Part shown: piece by piece, positions 23,614 to 32,503 of the stretch
How the letters are laid out: each line of letters opens with the position of its first letter
Position numbering within the stretch: position 1 is the first letter of the stretch
DNA from: Streptococcus suis
Lineage (GTDB): Bacteria; Bacillota; Bacilli; Lactobacillales; Streptococcaceae
DNA: 64,000 nt
Assembly (NCBI RefSeq): GCF_016775005.1
Contig: NZ_JAEUXI010000007.1
Coordinates: forward strand, 23,859 to 87,858
Direction: 5' to 3'
Position numbers and translations under genes: made by a program
Notes under the pieces: generated by a model
Told to the model about the DNA's origin: nothing
Databases searched by the model: none
The model's input: only the letters and a program-made list of their open reading frames with translations

Positions 23614-24013
23614 GGATATAATATTGACAGAAACAGATATTATTCAAAAGTTCGGAATTATTGTCCGAGAATTTGACGGAAACCTTCTACCAGACGAACT
23701 TGGGTTCTACGATCCGGTGACTAATGTGGCATTTGTTTCTGACAAACTATCAAAAATAGAGCGCATCAAAGTGTTATTGCACGAACTTGGTCACAAAGAA
23801 CATTCCATCTCAGAATATCGAAACGCTAGGATTCGTTGCGAAAATGAGGCAGATAGAAATATGATCCATCATTTAGTTGCGGATGCAATTAGTCAATTGG
23901 AAGATGCTCGTGAGTTTAATTATCTAAAATTTATGGAATTTTATAACTTGACTACTACAACCGAAGAAATCATGGTCAGAGAGGAATATCTCGGATTAAT
24001 TGAAAATTGTTAG
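23606..24013 (+). CDS. ImmA/IrrE-type metallopeptidase
   Basis: A protein of 135 aa, GTG start at 23606 overlapping the repressor stop. LLHELGHKEHS gives the HExxH zinc motif (His59, Glu60, His63), with ENEADRNMIHH downstream supplying a likely third ligand. ImmA proteases cleave their partner repressor to derepress mobile elements. Coupling to the repressor gene supports that role here. Confidence 0.9.
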   Translation: MIEDIILTETDIIQKFGIIVREFDGNLLPDELGFYDPVTNVAFVSDKLSKIERIKVLLHELGHKEHSISEYRNARIRCENEADRNMIHHLVADAISQLEDAREFNYLKFMEFYNLTTTTEEIMVREEYLGLIENC

Positions 24014-24072
24014 CTACTGTGTGCAAAACTGACCCACGTAAAAAGCTGAAGTATTAGATAAGGAGTTGACGC

Positions 24073-25140
24073 ATGGAACTTGATAAAATCAAGAGCGACC
24101 TAAAACAATTGGGTAAACGTGTAATTGATTTAGAGGCAAATATCACAAATGAAGAGCAAACAAAGAATGCTTTTATTATGCCATTCTTCCAATCACTTGG
24201 ATACGATATCTTCAATCCACTCGAATTTATGCCCGAATTTACTGCTGATGTTGGTATTAAAAAGGGCGAAAAAGTTGACTATGCAATCATTATAGATGGA
24301 CTTCCACAGATTTTAGTTGAATGCAAATCTATCACTGAGAATCTAACAAAGCACGACTCTCAGCTATTTCGATACTTCGGCACAACAGCATCAAAATTTG
24401 GGATCTTGACTAACGGGAAAGAGTATAAATTTTATACCGACCTTGATGAGCCTAACAAGATGGACTCAACTCCGTTTTTAACAATCGACATTACAAATAT
24501 CAAAGATAACCAATTCTCTGAGATCATCAAATTTCACAAAGCAAACTTTGACATTGATAACATCGTCTCTTCAGCCTCAGAACTTAAGTATCTCAATATT
24601 CTCAAAGGTTTTTTGAATGAAAATATCAATGAGCCATCTGATAATTTCGTAAAATATCTCTCGTCCGAAATTTATGAGGGCCGTATTACTCAAAATGTAT
24701 TGGCTACTTTTAAACCAATAATCAAAAAAGGTTTCAACCAATTTATAACTGAGAGAGTAAACGAAAAATTGAGTGCTGCACTCAATACAAACATCGAGAC
24801 AAAAACTCCTGCTGTCGACAATACTCCAACAGAACCTGTAGAAGAAATTCGCGAAGTTGATGAAGTAATCACTACTCCAGAGGAGCTGGAAGTGTATACT
24901 GTCGTAAAAGTTCTGGCCAAAGATACGATTGACCCAGAGAGGGTGTTCTACAGAGATAACAAAAGCTATTTTAATGTCCTGATTGATAACAATATCAAAA
25001 AATGGGTACTGCGATACCGTTCCAACTCTAGCAAATCAACAATTGAGATTAGAGATACGGGAACGTTTGAAATCAAATCACCTCTCGAAGTCTCAAATTA
25101 CTCAAAAGAAATTATAGCCGTCATAAGCAGATATATCTAA
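24073..25140 (+). CDS. Type I restriction HsdR N-terminal domain-like nuclease
   Basis: A protein of 355 aa with an AAGGAG start at 24073. ITNEEQTKNAFIMPFFQSLGYDIFNP, then VDYAIIIDGLPQILVECKS, gives a PD-(D/E)xK pattern (Asp69, Glu83, Lys85) as in COG4748/HsdR_N proteins. A variable Thr/Glu linker (about 240-285) leads to a C-terminal domain (VYTVVKVLAKDTIDPERVFYR...) often seen in this group. There is no helicase. It is expressed with the lysogeny genes, so it may be a lysogenic-conversion defence gene; that is inference. Confidence 0.8.
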   Translation: MELDKIKSDLKQLGKRVIDLEANITNEEQTKNAFIMPFFQSLGYDIFNPLEFMPEFTADVGIKKGEKVDYAIIIDGLPQILVECKSITENLTKHDSQLFRYFGTTASKFGILTNGKEYKFYTDLDEPNKMDSTPFLTIDITNIKDNQFSEIIKFHKANFDIDNIVSSASELKYLNILKGFLNENINEPSDNFVKYLSSEIYEGRITQNVLATFKPIIKKGFNQFITERVNEKLSAALNTNIETKTPAVDNTPTEPVEEIREVDEVITTPEELEVYTVVKVLAKDTIDPERVFYRDNKSYFNVLIDNNIKKWVLRYRSNSSKSTIEIRDTGTFEIKSPLEVSNYSKEIIAVISRYI

Positions 25141-25326
25141 AAAATAAAAAAATCCCCACACTTCCAACCGACCAAAGCCGAAGTGCAGGGTAATCCAATA
25201 AGCAAAGACCAGCTGTTCAGCCGGACCTTTTGCGTACTCTATTATATCATATCAAAGGAGGTGATGCCAATATCCTAGCAGTAAAATTCCTTGTCCAGAG
25301 GGTAACAAAACTGAAAGGAAATTAAA
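25141..25326. other. Gap before the integrase with two hairpins, no gene seen
   Basis: CACTTC/GAAGTG with outer CCC/GGG (about 25153-25191) is preceded by an A-run, so it would work as a terminator on the minus strand. A second imperfect hairpin, GCAAAG...TTTTGC with CAGCTG-like core, lies at about 25201-25232. AAAGGAGGTGATG near 25253 leads only to a 4-codon frame. The integrase promoter is not obvious. Confidence 0.4.
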
Positions 25327-26490
25327 ATGAAATACAATAAAACAAACTACCCAAATATCTTTTGGTATGACACTGCCAAAGGAAAAAGATACCACATCCG
25401 CCGCGGCTTCACCCTCAACGGCAAGAAAAAAGAAGCCAACAAAAGCGGTCTCAAGACAATTGCTGAAGCTCGTGCAGCACTTGCCGAAATCGAGCGACAA
25501 ATTGCTGAAAATGAGTTTGATGTTAACAAAAATCTTACTTGCGATCAGTATTGGGAAGTATACTGTGAGAATAGACTCAAGACAGGGAAATGGGCTCCTG
25601 ATACAGAATACAACAAAAGGAGCATTTATACAAATCATTTCCAAGCAAGGTTCGGGAACACAAAGCTTGATGATATTAAAAGGCTTGATTACGAAGCGTA
25701 CATAAACGATAAATTGGCTGGAATGGCAAGACATTCTGTAGTCCAGACTCACGGAGTATTCAATGCTATGATGAACCACGCTAGAAATAACAAGATTATC
25801 AATGATAACCCAATAGATAAAATCGACATTGGTCAAAGTGCAAGGAAGCCTCGGGTCAAAAGACGGTCGCTTGCAGAATTTAAGGCATGGGATAAAGCAG
25901 CTAAAGAAATACTGGATGATTATGAGTATACGATTGTGAGAGTAACCTATTATGGTCTTCGTCGAAGTGAAGATGCAGGAATCCAGCTCGGGTTATTGAC
26001 GAAGCGAATCGACGGAAGATATTTATTAGAACTCAAAGAGTCTAGAACAAGACTGAGACCGGGCGGAGCCATGAAAACAGAAGAGTCTGGAAGGTATTGC
26101 TTATTTGATCCAGAGACATCTCGCTACCTCGACAAAGCGATTCAGACTTCACATAAAATCGCAAAGAAATATGGTCGCATATTAGGACCAGAAGATTACC
26201 TGTTTTTGATTGACTACAAAAATGCAAGAAACTATTTAAGAGGTGCACCAATAAGAGTGGAATACATTTATCACCTTTTTAAGAAGGTTAGTAAATTTTG
26301 TGGCATTCACTTCTCCCCTCATGTCATGAGACACTTCTTCTCAACACAAGGCCAGGCTGCGGGCGTTCCTATCGAGCACATGGCAGCGGCTCTTGGTCAT
26401 TCAACTACCTATATGACCCAAAAATACACCCACATCTCTGACGAAGTAGCTGAGAGTGTGTCTGACAGCTTTATGCGGGCAATAAAATAG
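25327..26490 (+). CDS. int: Phage tyrosine integrase
   Basis: A protein of 387 aa with GAAAGGAA upstream. An AP2-like DNA-binding start (YHIRRGFTLNGKKKEANKSG), a SAM-like core-binding domain (about 68-160) and the catalytic domain with Arg212 (YYGLRRSEDAG), HVMRHFF (His332, Arg335), LGHS (His358) and Tyr367 (QKYTHIS) are seen. It catalyses site-specific integration and excision. It is the last prophage gene and points toward the host tagO gene, so att should lie in 26491-26681. Confidence 0.97.
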   Translation: MKYNKTNYPNIFWYDTAKGKRYHIRRGFTLNGKKKEANKSGLKTIAEARAALAEIERQIAENEFDVNKNLTCDQYWEVYCENRLKTGKWAPDTEYNKRSIYTNHFQARFGNTKLDDIKRLDYEAYINDKLAGMARHSVVQTHGVFNAMMNHARNNKIINDNPIDKIDIGQSARKPRVKRRSLAEFKAWDKAAKEILDDYEYTIVRVTYYGLRRSEDAGIQLGLLTKRIDGRYLLELKESRTRLRPGGAMKTEESGRYCLFDPETSRYLDKAIQTSHKIAKKYGRILGPEDYLFLIDYKNARNYLRGAPIRVEYIYHLFKKVSKFCGIHFSPHVMRHFFSTQGQAAGVPIEHMAAALGHSTTYMTQKYTHISDEVAESVSDSFMRAIK

Positions 26491-26681
26491 CCGAGAAATT
26501 CCCCGACAAATTCCCCGACTGTTTTTGATTTTAGATACATTTAGATAGAGATTTGACCTGTAAACCACGATTCCAATAACGGAAAAACGTTGATTTAATC
26601 ACATCTGAGTATATCTAAAATCCTTAAATCTGTTATACCAAAAAAAGAGCCTGACGGCTCTTATCTTGTTTAGAAAGATTC
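26491..26681. other. Prophage-host junction region
   Basis: Contains a tandem AAATTCCCCGAC repeat (about 26496-26519) and AT-rich sequence, then the tagO terminator. One attachment site must be here, but its core cannot be defined without the other end. No gene seen. In other streptococci the suf genes follow tagO/rgpG, so the phage probably sits in that interval (inference). Confidence 0.5.
26641..26662 (-). terminator. Terminator of the mecA-tagO transcript
   Basis: On the minus strand AAGAGCC-GTCA-GGCTCTT followed by a T-run (26646-26641), 20 nt after the tagO stop codon. Confidence 0.85.
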
Positions 26682-27872
26682 TTATTTTCTTTCCTTGGCT
26701 CGATGCTTACGAAGGCAACGCTTTTCCTTACAATCCGCTATGCGTTCCTGTCGGTAATCTTTATTTCCCAATAATCGTAGGAAATTCAAGAGCAGTGTCC
26801 GATTTTCTCCAAAAATCCCAATCAATTCGCATAAAATCAACACACCCAACAAAAGAGCAATCATCAGCAGGGTACCACCTAACCTGCTTGAAACATTGAG
26901 CAGGAGCGAGATTAGGGCAAAAACAAAGGAAATAGCATAAATCACCAAAACAGTCCCTCGGTGACTAAGACCAAGTGATAAAAGTCGATGGTGCAAGTGC
27001 ATCCGATCAGCTTCGTAGATTTTTTGACCAGATAATTTACGCCGGATAATGGCTACAACCGTATCCGTAATAGGAACACCTAAAATAATCATAGGGGTCA
27101 CGACTGCAACTGCCGTCGAATTTTTCAACCCTTGAAGAGATAGAACACCGATCATAAATCCAATGAACAAGGCCCCCGTATCTCCCAGATAGATTACTGC
27201 AGGATTGTAATTATAGGGCAAAAATCCTGCAATAGCCGCTACCAAAACAAAAACGGTGACGGTCAAAAAGATATTGCTATCATACAGAAAGAAATATGAT
27301 ACAATTCCCATGGTGGATAGAGAAATAATCGACACCCCTGATACCAAGCCATCCAAGCCATCAAGCAGGTTAACGGCATTGGTAATAGCTATAATCCACA
27401 AAACTGTCAAACAGAAGGAGAGCCATGGTTCAAAATGAAGGACTGGTCCTCCAAAGGGAATCTTGAATTGATCAAAATGAAAATCTGTATAGAACCAAAT
27501 GGACGATGCTGCCACAATGATACCAAGTAGTTTTGGTAAAGGAGCCAGCTCGAAGATATCGTCGATTAAGCCAACCACCACTACCAGTCCACCCGCCAAT
27601 AGAAGAGGGATGATATAATCCCTAAAATCTCCTAAATGAGGCAGCGGAAAAACAATCTTAGGCAAGAAGAAATAGCAAGCAATCGCAAAGGATAAAAAGA
27701 CTGCTAAACCACCTGCCGAAGGCATGGGAACCTTATTTATTCGTCTGGCATTCGGCTGATCGACCGCCCCGATTTTAAAAGATAGCAAACGTACCAAAGG
27801 CGTCAAAATTAAGGAGCCTACCAGCGTTCCAATCAGTACTAAAATGTACTTAAGAGCGAATGGAACCATCAT
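26682..27872 (-). CDS. tagO: Undecaprenyl-phosphate GlcNAc-1-phosphate transferase (TagO/RgpG)
   Basis: A protein of 396 aa with about 11 membrane segments. Family motifs: GGLAVFLSF region (54-62), LIDDIFELAP (about 103-112), NAVNLLDGLDGLVSG (165-179) and ADRMHLHHRLLSLG. It transfers GlcNAc-1-phosphate from UDP-GlcNAc to undecaprenyl phosphate, the first step of wall rhamnan or teichoic-acid type polymer synthesis; in streptococci it is called RgpG, TarO or TagO. It follows mecA directly, as in related species. The C-terminus is basic (CKEKRCLRKHRAKERK). Confidence 0.93.
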   Translation of the reverse strand: MMVPFALKYILVLIGTLVGSLILTPLVRLLSFKIGAVDQPNARRINKVPMPSAGGLAVFLSFAIACYFFLPKIVFPLPHLGDFRDYIIPLLLAGGLVVVVGLIDDIFELAPLPKLLGIIVAASSIWFYTDFHFDQFKIPFGGPVLHFEPWLSFCLTVLWIIAITNAVNLLDGLDGLVSGVSIISLSTMGIVSYFFLYDSNIFLTVTVFVLVAAIAGFLPYNYNPAVIYLGDTGALFIGFMIGVLSLQGLKNSTAVAVVTPMIILGVPITDTVVAIIRRKLSGQKIYEADRMHLHHRLLSLGLSHRGTVLVIYAISFVFALISLLLNVSSRLGGTLLMIALLLGVLILCELIGIFGENRTLLLNFLRLLGNKDYRQERIADCKEKRCLRKHRAKERK

Positions 27873-27873
27873 C

Positions 27874-28587
27874 TCAGACCTTTCTCACAGTGGCCAAGGC
27901 CGCCTGAGGCAACAAGAGATACCCATGCTCTTGAAGGACAGCACGGGTCAAGTTGGAATCCTTACTATGTTCCAGCATTCGCGCCAAGACATACTCTGGG
28001 TAGTTTCTAACCTTATGCTCCACATGAATCAAAACTGTCATGTAGTAGCGACCATCCATTTTGTAGAGCTCAGACTCCTCGATATCAAAATCAACTGTTT
28101 GACTAAATTGATGCAGTTGTTGGAAATCATCAAATTCAAGGATGTAATAGATGTAGCGACGATCCTCTTCCTCTTCTTCAGCATCCAAGCTATCCACTTC
28201 TTCCAAAAAATTCACTGCTGCACTGTCCGCTGCACTCTTACTACGCAAGGAATCTTCAAAAGTCTTAAATAACTGTTCTGGAGAAAGCTTGGACACATCA
28301 TCCAAGTTGGACAAATCTGCCAGGTCTTCAAAATCTAACTGCTGGTCAATTTCTGACTTGGTGACAAAAATATCCACACGATCAGGTTTTGGCGTTACTC
28401 GAAAACTAAGCATCCCACTTTCCTTGAAATGATTTGGCAGATCCAATTCATCCAAGACAGTGTAGAAAAAGTCTTCTGTTTTTTCTTGAGGAATCAGAAA
28501 ATCAGCGATCTCCATCCCTCTTTCTTCTAAATCGTCTAATAAAATGGTGATTTTTAAGGTCGAATCACTTATTTGCTTGACTTTCAT
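27874..28587 (-). CDS. mecA: Adaptor protein MecA
   Basis: A protein of 237 aa from the ATG at 28587 (AGAGGT ahead). It opens MKVKQISDSTLKITILLDDLEERG, the MecA N-terminal substrate-binding domain; an acidic linker with EEVDSLDAEEEEED follows (about 160-173) and then the C-terminal ClpC-binding domain (YYILEFDDFQQLHQFSQTVD...). It targets ComX and other proteins to ClpCP (family knowledge). An in-frame ATG at 28647 lies in the leader and is not preferred. A promoter is seen at 28693-28665. Confidence 0.95.
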   Translation of the reverse strand: MKVKQISDSTLKITILLDDLEERGMEIADFLIPQEKTEDFFYTVLDELDLPNHFKESGMLSFRVTPKPDRVDIFVTKSEIDQQLDFEDLADLSNLDDVSKLSPEQLFKTFEDSLRSKSAADSAAVNFLEEVDSLDAEEEEEDRRYIYYILEFDDFQQLHQFSQTVDFDIEESELYKMDGRYYMTVLIHVEHKVRNYPEYVLARMLEHSKDSNLTRAVLQEHGYLLLPQAALATVRKV

Positions 28588-28664
28588 CACATACCTCTTA
28601 CTTTCATTGCCCTTGCTCGAAAAAAATAAGCCTAGGGCTACACTCATACAGGGTTACTTCCTTC

Positions 28665-28693
28665 ATTATACAAGAAAGAAGCGTATTTTACAA
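28665..28693 (-). promoter_or_regulatory. Promoter of mecA-tagO
   Basis: TTGTAA (28693-28688), 17 nt, TATAAT (28670-28665) with a TG just ahead of the -10. The start would lie near 28658, giving a leader of about 70 nt that contains a short in-frame ATG extension. Confidence 0.8.
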
Positions 28694-28714
28694 AAAAAAA
28701 GCAGACTTGTCTGC
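28692..28714 (-). terminator. Terminator of uppP
   Basis: GCAGAC-AA-GTCTGC (28714-28701) followed by nine T on the minus strand, 4 nt after the uppP stop. It overlaps the -35 box of mecA. Confidence 0.85.
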
Positions 28715-28717
28715 CTT

Positions 28718-29569
28718 TTAAAAGATCAATGTAAAGAGATAATAGAGGAGTAAGAGCGTCCCCAATCCGATACGGTACTTCCCAAAAATCGTGAAGTCAT
28801 GGCGTTTGACATAATCCGTCAAAAAGCGGATGGCTAAAAGAGAAACCCCAAATGCTGTCACCATAGAAACGAGCAACAAGAACCATTGATCCCCCGTCAC
28901 AGAAATCCCTTTCGCCAACAACTTGACCACCTTCAACAAGCTGGCACCAAACATAATCGGGATTCCCAAAAAGAAGGTAAATTCTGTTGCAACCTGACGG
29001 CTTGTCCCTAGTAAAATTCCCCCTAAAATTGTAGCTCCAGAACGGCTGGTTCCTGGAATCAAGGCAAGAACTTGGAACAATCCAATATAGAGAGCCGTTT
29101 TATAAGGTAGACGTGCCAAGGAAGTAACCTGCGACTCACGCGATTGATTCCATTTTTCAACATAGACGAAAGCCACACCGTAAGCAATCAACATCAAGGC
29201 AACAACTACAAAGTTGTAGAGATGCAAGTCCAACCAATCATCAAAGAGAAAACCCAAAACCGCTGCTGGCATCGCTGCGATGATAACCTTCGCCCAAAGC
29301 TGCCAAGTCAAACGAATCTCCTTAGCTGATTTACCAGCCTGGAAAGGATTCAATTTATCAAAATACAGAACCATCACAGCCAAAATAGCTCCCAACTGAA
29401 TCACAACATTAAACATCGAAGTGAAATCATCACTGACCTTTGAAAACTGGACAAATTCTTGCACTAAAATCAAATGGCCAGTCGAAGAGATGGGTAGCCA
29501 TTCTGTAATCCCTTCTACAATACCAAAGAAAATCGCTTTTATTATTTCAATCAAGATGTCAAACCCCAT
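28718..29569 (-). CDS. uppP: Undecaprenyl-diphosphatase UppP (BacA)
   Basis: About 283 aa. [29 protein letters not shown] carries the (E)xxE and PISSTGH catalytic motifs, and [12 protein letters not shown] the second conserved loop. It is an integral membrane enzyme recycling undecaprenyl pyrophosphate, needed for peptidoglycan and wall polymers, and a cause of bacitracin tolerance. The start is uncertain: ATG at 29569, ATG at 29581 (overlapping the -10 box, so unlikely), or TTG at 29554 with GGGG upstream. Confidence 0.95.
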   Translation of the reverse strand: MGFDILIEIIKAIFFGIVEGITEWLPISSTGHLILVQEFVQFSKVSDDFTSMFNVVIQLGAILAVMVLYFDKLNPFQAGKSAKEIRLTWQLWAKVIIAAMPAAVLGFLFDDWLDLHLYNFVVVALMLIAYGVAFVYVEKWNQSRESQVTSLARLPYKTALYIGLFQVLALIPGTSRSGATILGGILLGTSRQVATEFTFFLGIPIMFGASLLKVVKLLAKGISVTGDQWFLLLVSMVTAFGVSLLAIRFLTDYVKRHDFTIFGKYRIGLGTLLLLYYLFTLIF

Positions 29570-29581
29570 TCTTTTTTTCAT

Positions 29582-29609
29582 ATTATACCATATTCGACCT
29601 GAGAGTGAA
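29582..29609 (-). promoter_or_regulatory. Promoter of uppP
   Basis: TTCACT (29609-29604), 16 nt, TATAAT (29587-29582) with extended TGG. It overlaps the upstream ATG of the uppP frame, which supports a downstream start codon. Confidence 0.7.
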
Positions 29610-29625
29610 TAAAAAAACAATAGGA

Positions 29626-29654
29626 TTGAAATTTGTCAGAATTTTTTGTAAAAT
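29626..29654 (+). promoter_or_regulatory. Promoter of the amino-acid ABC transporter, with CodY-like spacer
   Basis: TTGAAA (29626-29631), 17 nt, TAAAAT (29649-29654). The spacer contains ATTTGTCAGAATTTT, 11 of 15 matches to the CodY consensus AATTTTCWGAAAATT. An AAGGAG site precedes the ATG at 29683. Confidence 0.65.
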
Positions 29655-29682
29655 AGAGAAATACTTTCAGTAAGGAGACATT

Positions 29683-31248
29683 ATGAAAACTAAATGGATG
29701 ATTTTTCTGCTGACCCTAATCAGTGTTTTTTCAATTAGCACAGGGGTTCAAGCAGATGACTACCTACGAGTTGGGATGGAAGCAGCTTACGCTCCCTTTA
29801 ACTGGACCCAAGAGGATGACAGTAATGGCGCTGTTCCAATCGAAGGAACCAACCAATATGCCAACGGCTACGATGTGCAGATTGCAAAAAAAATTGCAGC
29901 ATCACTAGACAAGGAACTTTTGGTCGTTAAAACAAAATGGGAAGGACTTGTCCCTGCTCTTACTTCTGGCAAAATAGATATGATTATCGCTGGTATGAGC
30001 CCAACTGAGGAACGAAAAAAAGAGATAGCCTTCTCAGATAGCTACTACACTTCGATTCCAACCCTTGTGGTTCGTTCGGACAGTGAATACGCCGATGCAA
30101 GCAGTCTAGCTGATTTTACTGGCGCAAAAATTACTGCCCAGCAAGGAGTTTACCTCTACGACTTGATTGACCAAATCCAAGGTGCCAACAAGCAGACAGC
30201 CATGGGAGACTTTTCTCAGATTCGTCAAGCCTTAGAATCAGGTATTATTGATGCCTATGTTTCTGAACGACCAGAAGCCCGCACCGCTGAAGCAGCCAAC
30301 TCTGCCTTCAAAATGGTTGAATTGACTGACGGATTTACAACCAATGCAGAAGATGTGACGATCGCAGTTGGTATGCGCAAGGACGACAGCCGTATCAACC
30401 AGGTCAACCAAGTTCTTGCAGGCATTTCTGAAGAAGAGCAAATCGCTCTTATGGACAATATGATTGAAAACCAGCCTGTAGAAGAGGCAAGCGAAGGGGA
30501 AGCACCAAGTTTCTTTGCCCAAGTTTGGAACATTGTTGTCAACAACTGGCAGCAATTGCTTCGTGGAACAGGTATGACCTTGCTCATTTCCATCTTGGGT
30601 ACCGTCATCGGTACAGCTATTGGTCTCCTCATCGGTGTCTTCCGTACAGCGCCAAAGGCAGCTAATAAGGCTCTGGCAATCGGTCAAAAAGTGCTCGGTT
30701 GGATTATCAATATCTACATCGAAATTTTCCGTGGTACGCCGATGATTGTACAATCCATGGTTATTTACTATGGTACTGCCCAAGCTTTTGGCCTCAACCT
30801 TGACCGTACACTAGCTGCTATCTTCATTGTATCCATCAACACGGGTGCTTACATGAGTGAGATTGTTCGCGGTGGTATCTTTGCCGTTGATAAGGGACAA
30901 TTTGAAGCCGCAACGGCCCTTGGATTTACCCACAACCAAACCATGCGCAAGATTGTCTTGCCACAGGTTATTCGTAACATCCTTCCAGCAACTGGTAACG
31001 AGTTTGTCATCAACATCAAGGATACATCTGTATTGAATGTTATCTCCGTCGTAGAATTATACTTCTCAGGAAACACTGTGGCGACGCAAACCTACCAGTA
31101 CTTCCAAACCTTTACCGTCATTGCCATCATTTACTTTATCTTGACCTTCACTGTGACCCGCATCTTGCGTGCAGTTGAAAAACGCTTTGACACAGACACC
31201 TATACAACCGGTGCCAACCAAATGCAAATCGAGGTACCTCATGACTAA
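29683..31248 (+). CDS. Amino-acid ABC transporter, fused substrate-binding protein and permease
   Basis: A protein of 521 aa. Residues 1-25 are a signal peptide ending near VQADD. Residues about 28-265 are a family 3 solute-binding domain ([51 protein letters not shown]). A linker leads to a permease of about five spans ([22 protein letters not shown] to the end) with the EAA loop [21 protein letters not shown]. Such SBP-permease fusions import glutamine or other polar/basic amino acids in streptococci; the substrate is not determinable here. It forms an operon with the ATPase, overlapping by 8 nt. Confidence 0.92.
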   Translation: MKTKWMIFLLTLISVFSISTGVQADDYLRVGMEAAYAPFNWTQEDDSNGAVPIEGTNQYANGYDVQIAKKIAASLDKELLVVKTKWEGLVPALTSGKIDMIIAGMSPTEERKKEIAFSDSYYTSIPTLVVRSDSEYADASSLADFTGAKITAQQGVYLYDLIDQIQGANKQTAMGDFSQIRQALESGIIDAYVSERPEARTAEAANSAFKMVELTDGFTTNAEDVTIAVGMRKDDSRINQVNQVLAGISEEEQIALMDNMIENQPVEEASEGEAPSFFAQVWNIVVNNWQQLLRGTGMTLLISILGTVIGTAIGLLIGVFRTAPKAANKALAIGQKVLGWIINIYIEIFRGTPMIVQSMVIYYGTAQAFGLNLDRTLAAIFIVSINTGAYMSEIVRGGIFAVDKGQFEAATALGFTHNQTMRKIVLPQVIRNILPATGNEFVINIKDTSVLNVISVVELYFSGNTVATQTYQYFQTFTVIAIIYFILTFTVTRILRAVEKRFDTDTYTTGANQMQIEVPHD

Positions 31249-31984
31249 CAACATCATACTTGAAATTAAAAACCTAAAGAAATCTTATGGACAAAACCAT
31301 GTCCTCAAAGACATCTCCGTGAGCGTTGAGAAAGGAGAAGTCATTTCCATTATCGGATCCTCTGGTTCTGGAAAATCAACTTTCCTTCGTTCAATCAACC
31401 TTTTGGAAACACCAACTGAAGGACAAATCCTCTATCACGGCCAAGATGTATTGGCAAAAGGCTATGATTTGACTACTTACCGTGAAAAACTAGGTATGGT
31501 TTTCCAATCCTTTAACCTGTTTAACAACCTCAATGTTTTGGAAAATGCCATCGTGGCACAAACTACTGTATTAAAACGCGATCGTGCAGAAGCTGAAAAA
31601 ATCGCCAAAGAAAACCTCAACAAGGTCGGCATGACCGAGCAGTACTGGCAAGCCAAACCGAATCAACTCTCTGGTGGACAAAAACAACGGGTCGCTATTG
31701 CCCGTGCCTTATCTGTTAATCCAGAAGTCATTCTCTTTGACGAGCCAACCTCAGCCCTTGACCCGGAAATGGTCGGAGAGGTACTCAAAACCATGCAGGA
31801 TCTTGCAAAATCTGGCTTGACTATGATCATCGTTACGCATGAAATGGAATTTGCCCGCGATGTTTCAAACCGTGTCATCTTTATGGACAAGGGAGTCATC
31901 GCTGAAGAAGGTAGCCCACAGCAAATCTTTGAAAATCCCCAGGAAGAACGGACCAAGGTCTTCTTGCAACGATTCCTCGGTTAG
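31241..31984 (+). CDS. Amino-acid ABC transporter ATPase
   Basis: A protein of 247 aa, ATG at 31241 overlapping the permease gene. Walker [11 protein letters not shown]-loop MVFQSFNLF, signature [15 protein letters not shown], Walker [15 protein letters not shown] and switch His in [11 protein letters not shown] are all present. It closely resembles GlnQ/ArtP-type polar amino-acid ATPases and powers the upstream fused permease. A strong terminator follows. Confidence 0.95.
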   Translation: MTNNIILEIKNLKKSYGQNHVLKDISVSVEKGEVISIIGSSGSGKSTFLRSINLLETPTEGQILYHGQDVLAKGYDLTTYREKLGMVFQSFNLFNNLNVLENAIVAQTTVLKRDRAEAEKIAKENLNKVGMTEQYWQAKPNQLSGGQKQRVAIARALSVNPEVILFDEPTSALDPEMVGEVLKTMQDLAKSGLTMIIVTHEMEFARDVSNRVIFMDKGVIAEEGSPQQIFENPQEERTKVFLQRFLG

Positions 31985-31991
31985 ACAAGCA

Positions 31992-32018
31992 AAAAAGGAT
32001 GGGCTTTCCCCATCCTTT
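31992..32018 (+). terminator. Terminator of the ABC transporter operon
   Basis: AAAAAGGATGGG-CTTT-CCCATCCTTTTT, a 12-bp stem rich in G-C at the top with a T-tail, 8 nt after the ATPase stop. Confidence 0.9.
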
Positions 32019-32023
32019 TTCTC

Positions 32024-32068
32024 ATATAAAAATAGACAGTCTGCAAAGCAAACTGTCTATTTTTATAT
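32024..32068. terminator. Long bidirectional hairpin between convergent genes
   Basis: A 17-bp perfect stem ATATAAAAATAGACAGT/ACTGTCTATTTTTATAT with a small TGC/GCA inner stem. It lies 13 nt past the 3' end of the convergent minus-strand gene and would serve it as terminator. Confidence 0.75.
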
Positions 32069-32080
32069 GGCTATATCAGA

Positions 32081-32290
32081 TTAGCCTTCAAATTTTTTAT
32101 GGTTTTTATCGTAAAAATCAATCAAACCCAAAGCAGTTGCAAATGAGATGTTGTCGATTTTTGCACGACCTTGTGCAAGAGCAATAACTGACATTTCGCG
32201 TGCATTGGTTTCCTTAGAGATACGGTAACCTGTGATTTTCTTATCACGGACCCAGCCGACAACAGCGGCTACTTTTTCGTAACTTGTCAT
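32081..32290 (-). CDS. Small HTH-like streptococcal protein
   Basis: A protein of 69 aa from the ATG at 32290 with GGGGGGTC upstream. EKVAAVVGWVRDKKITGYRISKETNAREMSVIALAQGRAKIDNISFATALGLIDF has the spacing of an XRE-type helix-turn-helix seen in small streptococcal proteins. It stands alone, bounded by a bidirectional hairpin. DNA binding is plausible but unproven. The 195 nt after 32308 hold nothing I can identify. Confidence 0.65.
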   Translation of the reverse strand: MTSYEKVAAVVGWVRDKKITGYRISKETNAREMSVIALAQGRAKIDNISFATALGLIDFYDKNHKKFEG

Positions 32291-32503
32291 AAATGACCCC
32301 CCTTCCATTTTATTCGTGCAGTTTAGTATAATATAAAAGACTAGGACTTGTCAAGAAAAATGTTCGTTTTTTCCAAGTTTTACAAGGAAATACAGGCTGA
32401 ACATCTGCCTTAAGAACCTCTGTAGTGAGCGATAATTTGGAGCAATCAGCCTCCTTTCCATTACAAACCTTGCAGTCAATCCTGCATGAAGAAAATAGGA
32501 ATC

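Larger units (their letters stand above)
1..26490. mobile_element. Temperate siphovirus-type prophage, left end outside the window
   Basis: A continuous set of phage genes runs from the window start to the integrase ending at 26490. Seen directly: integrase, divergent CI/Cro control region, replication and recombination genes, methyltransferases, RusA, late regulator, TerS/TerL, portal, MuF protein, scaffold, capsid and head-tail connectors, almost all on the minus strand. Tail, lysis and the distal attachment site are not in the window. The portal/MuF/scaffold order is that of SPP1-like phages, which package headful from a pac site; that packaging mode is inference. The host boundary lies between 26490 and tagO (26682), but without the other end the att core cannot be identified. 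Confidence 0.95.

Noticed and set aside
28588..28647. Longer mecA starting at the ATG at 28647
   Set aside because: Adds 20 residues not seen in MecA; the ATG at 28587 has a proper ribosome site and starts MKVKQIS.
30238..30783. Minus frame of 181 aa inside the ABC transporter gene
   Set aside because: Shadow of a well-conserved SBP-permease gene; no start signals or domain.
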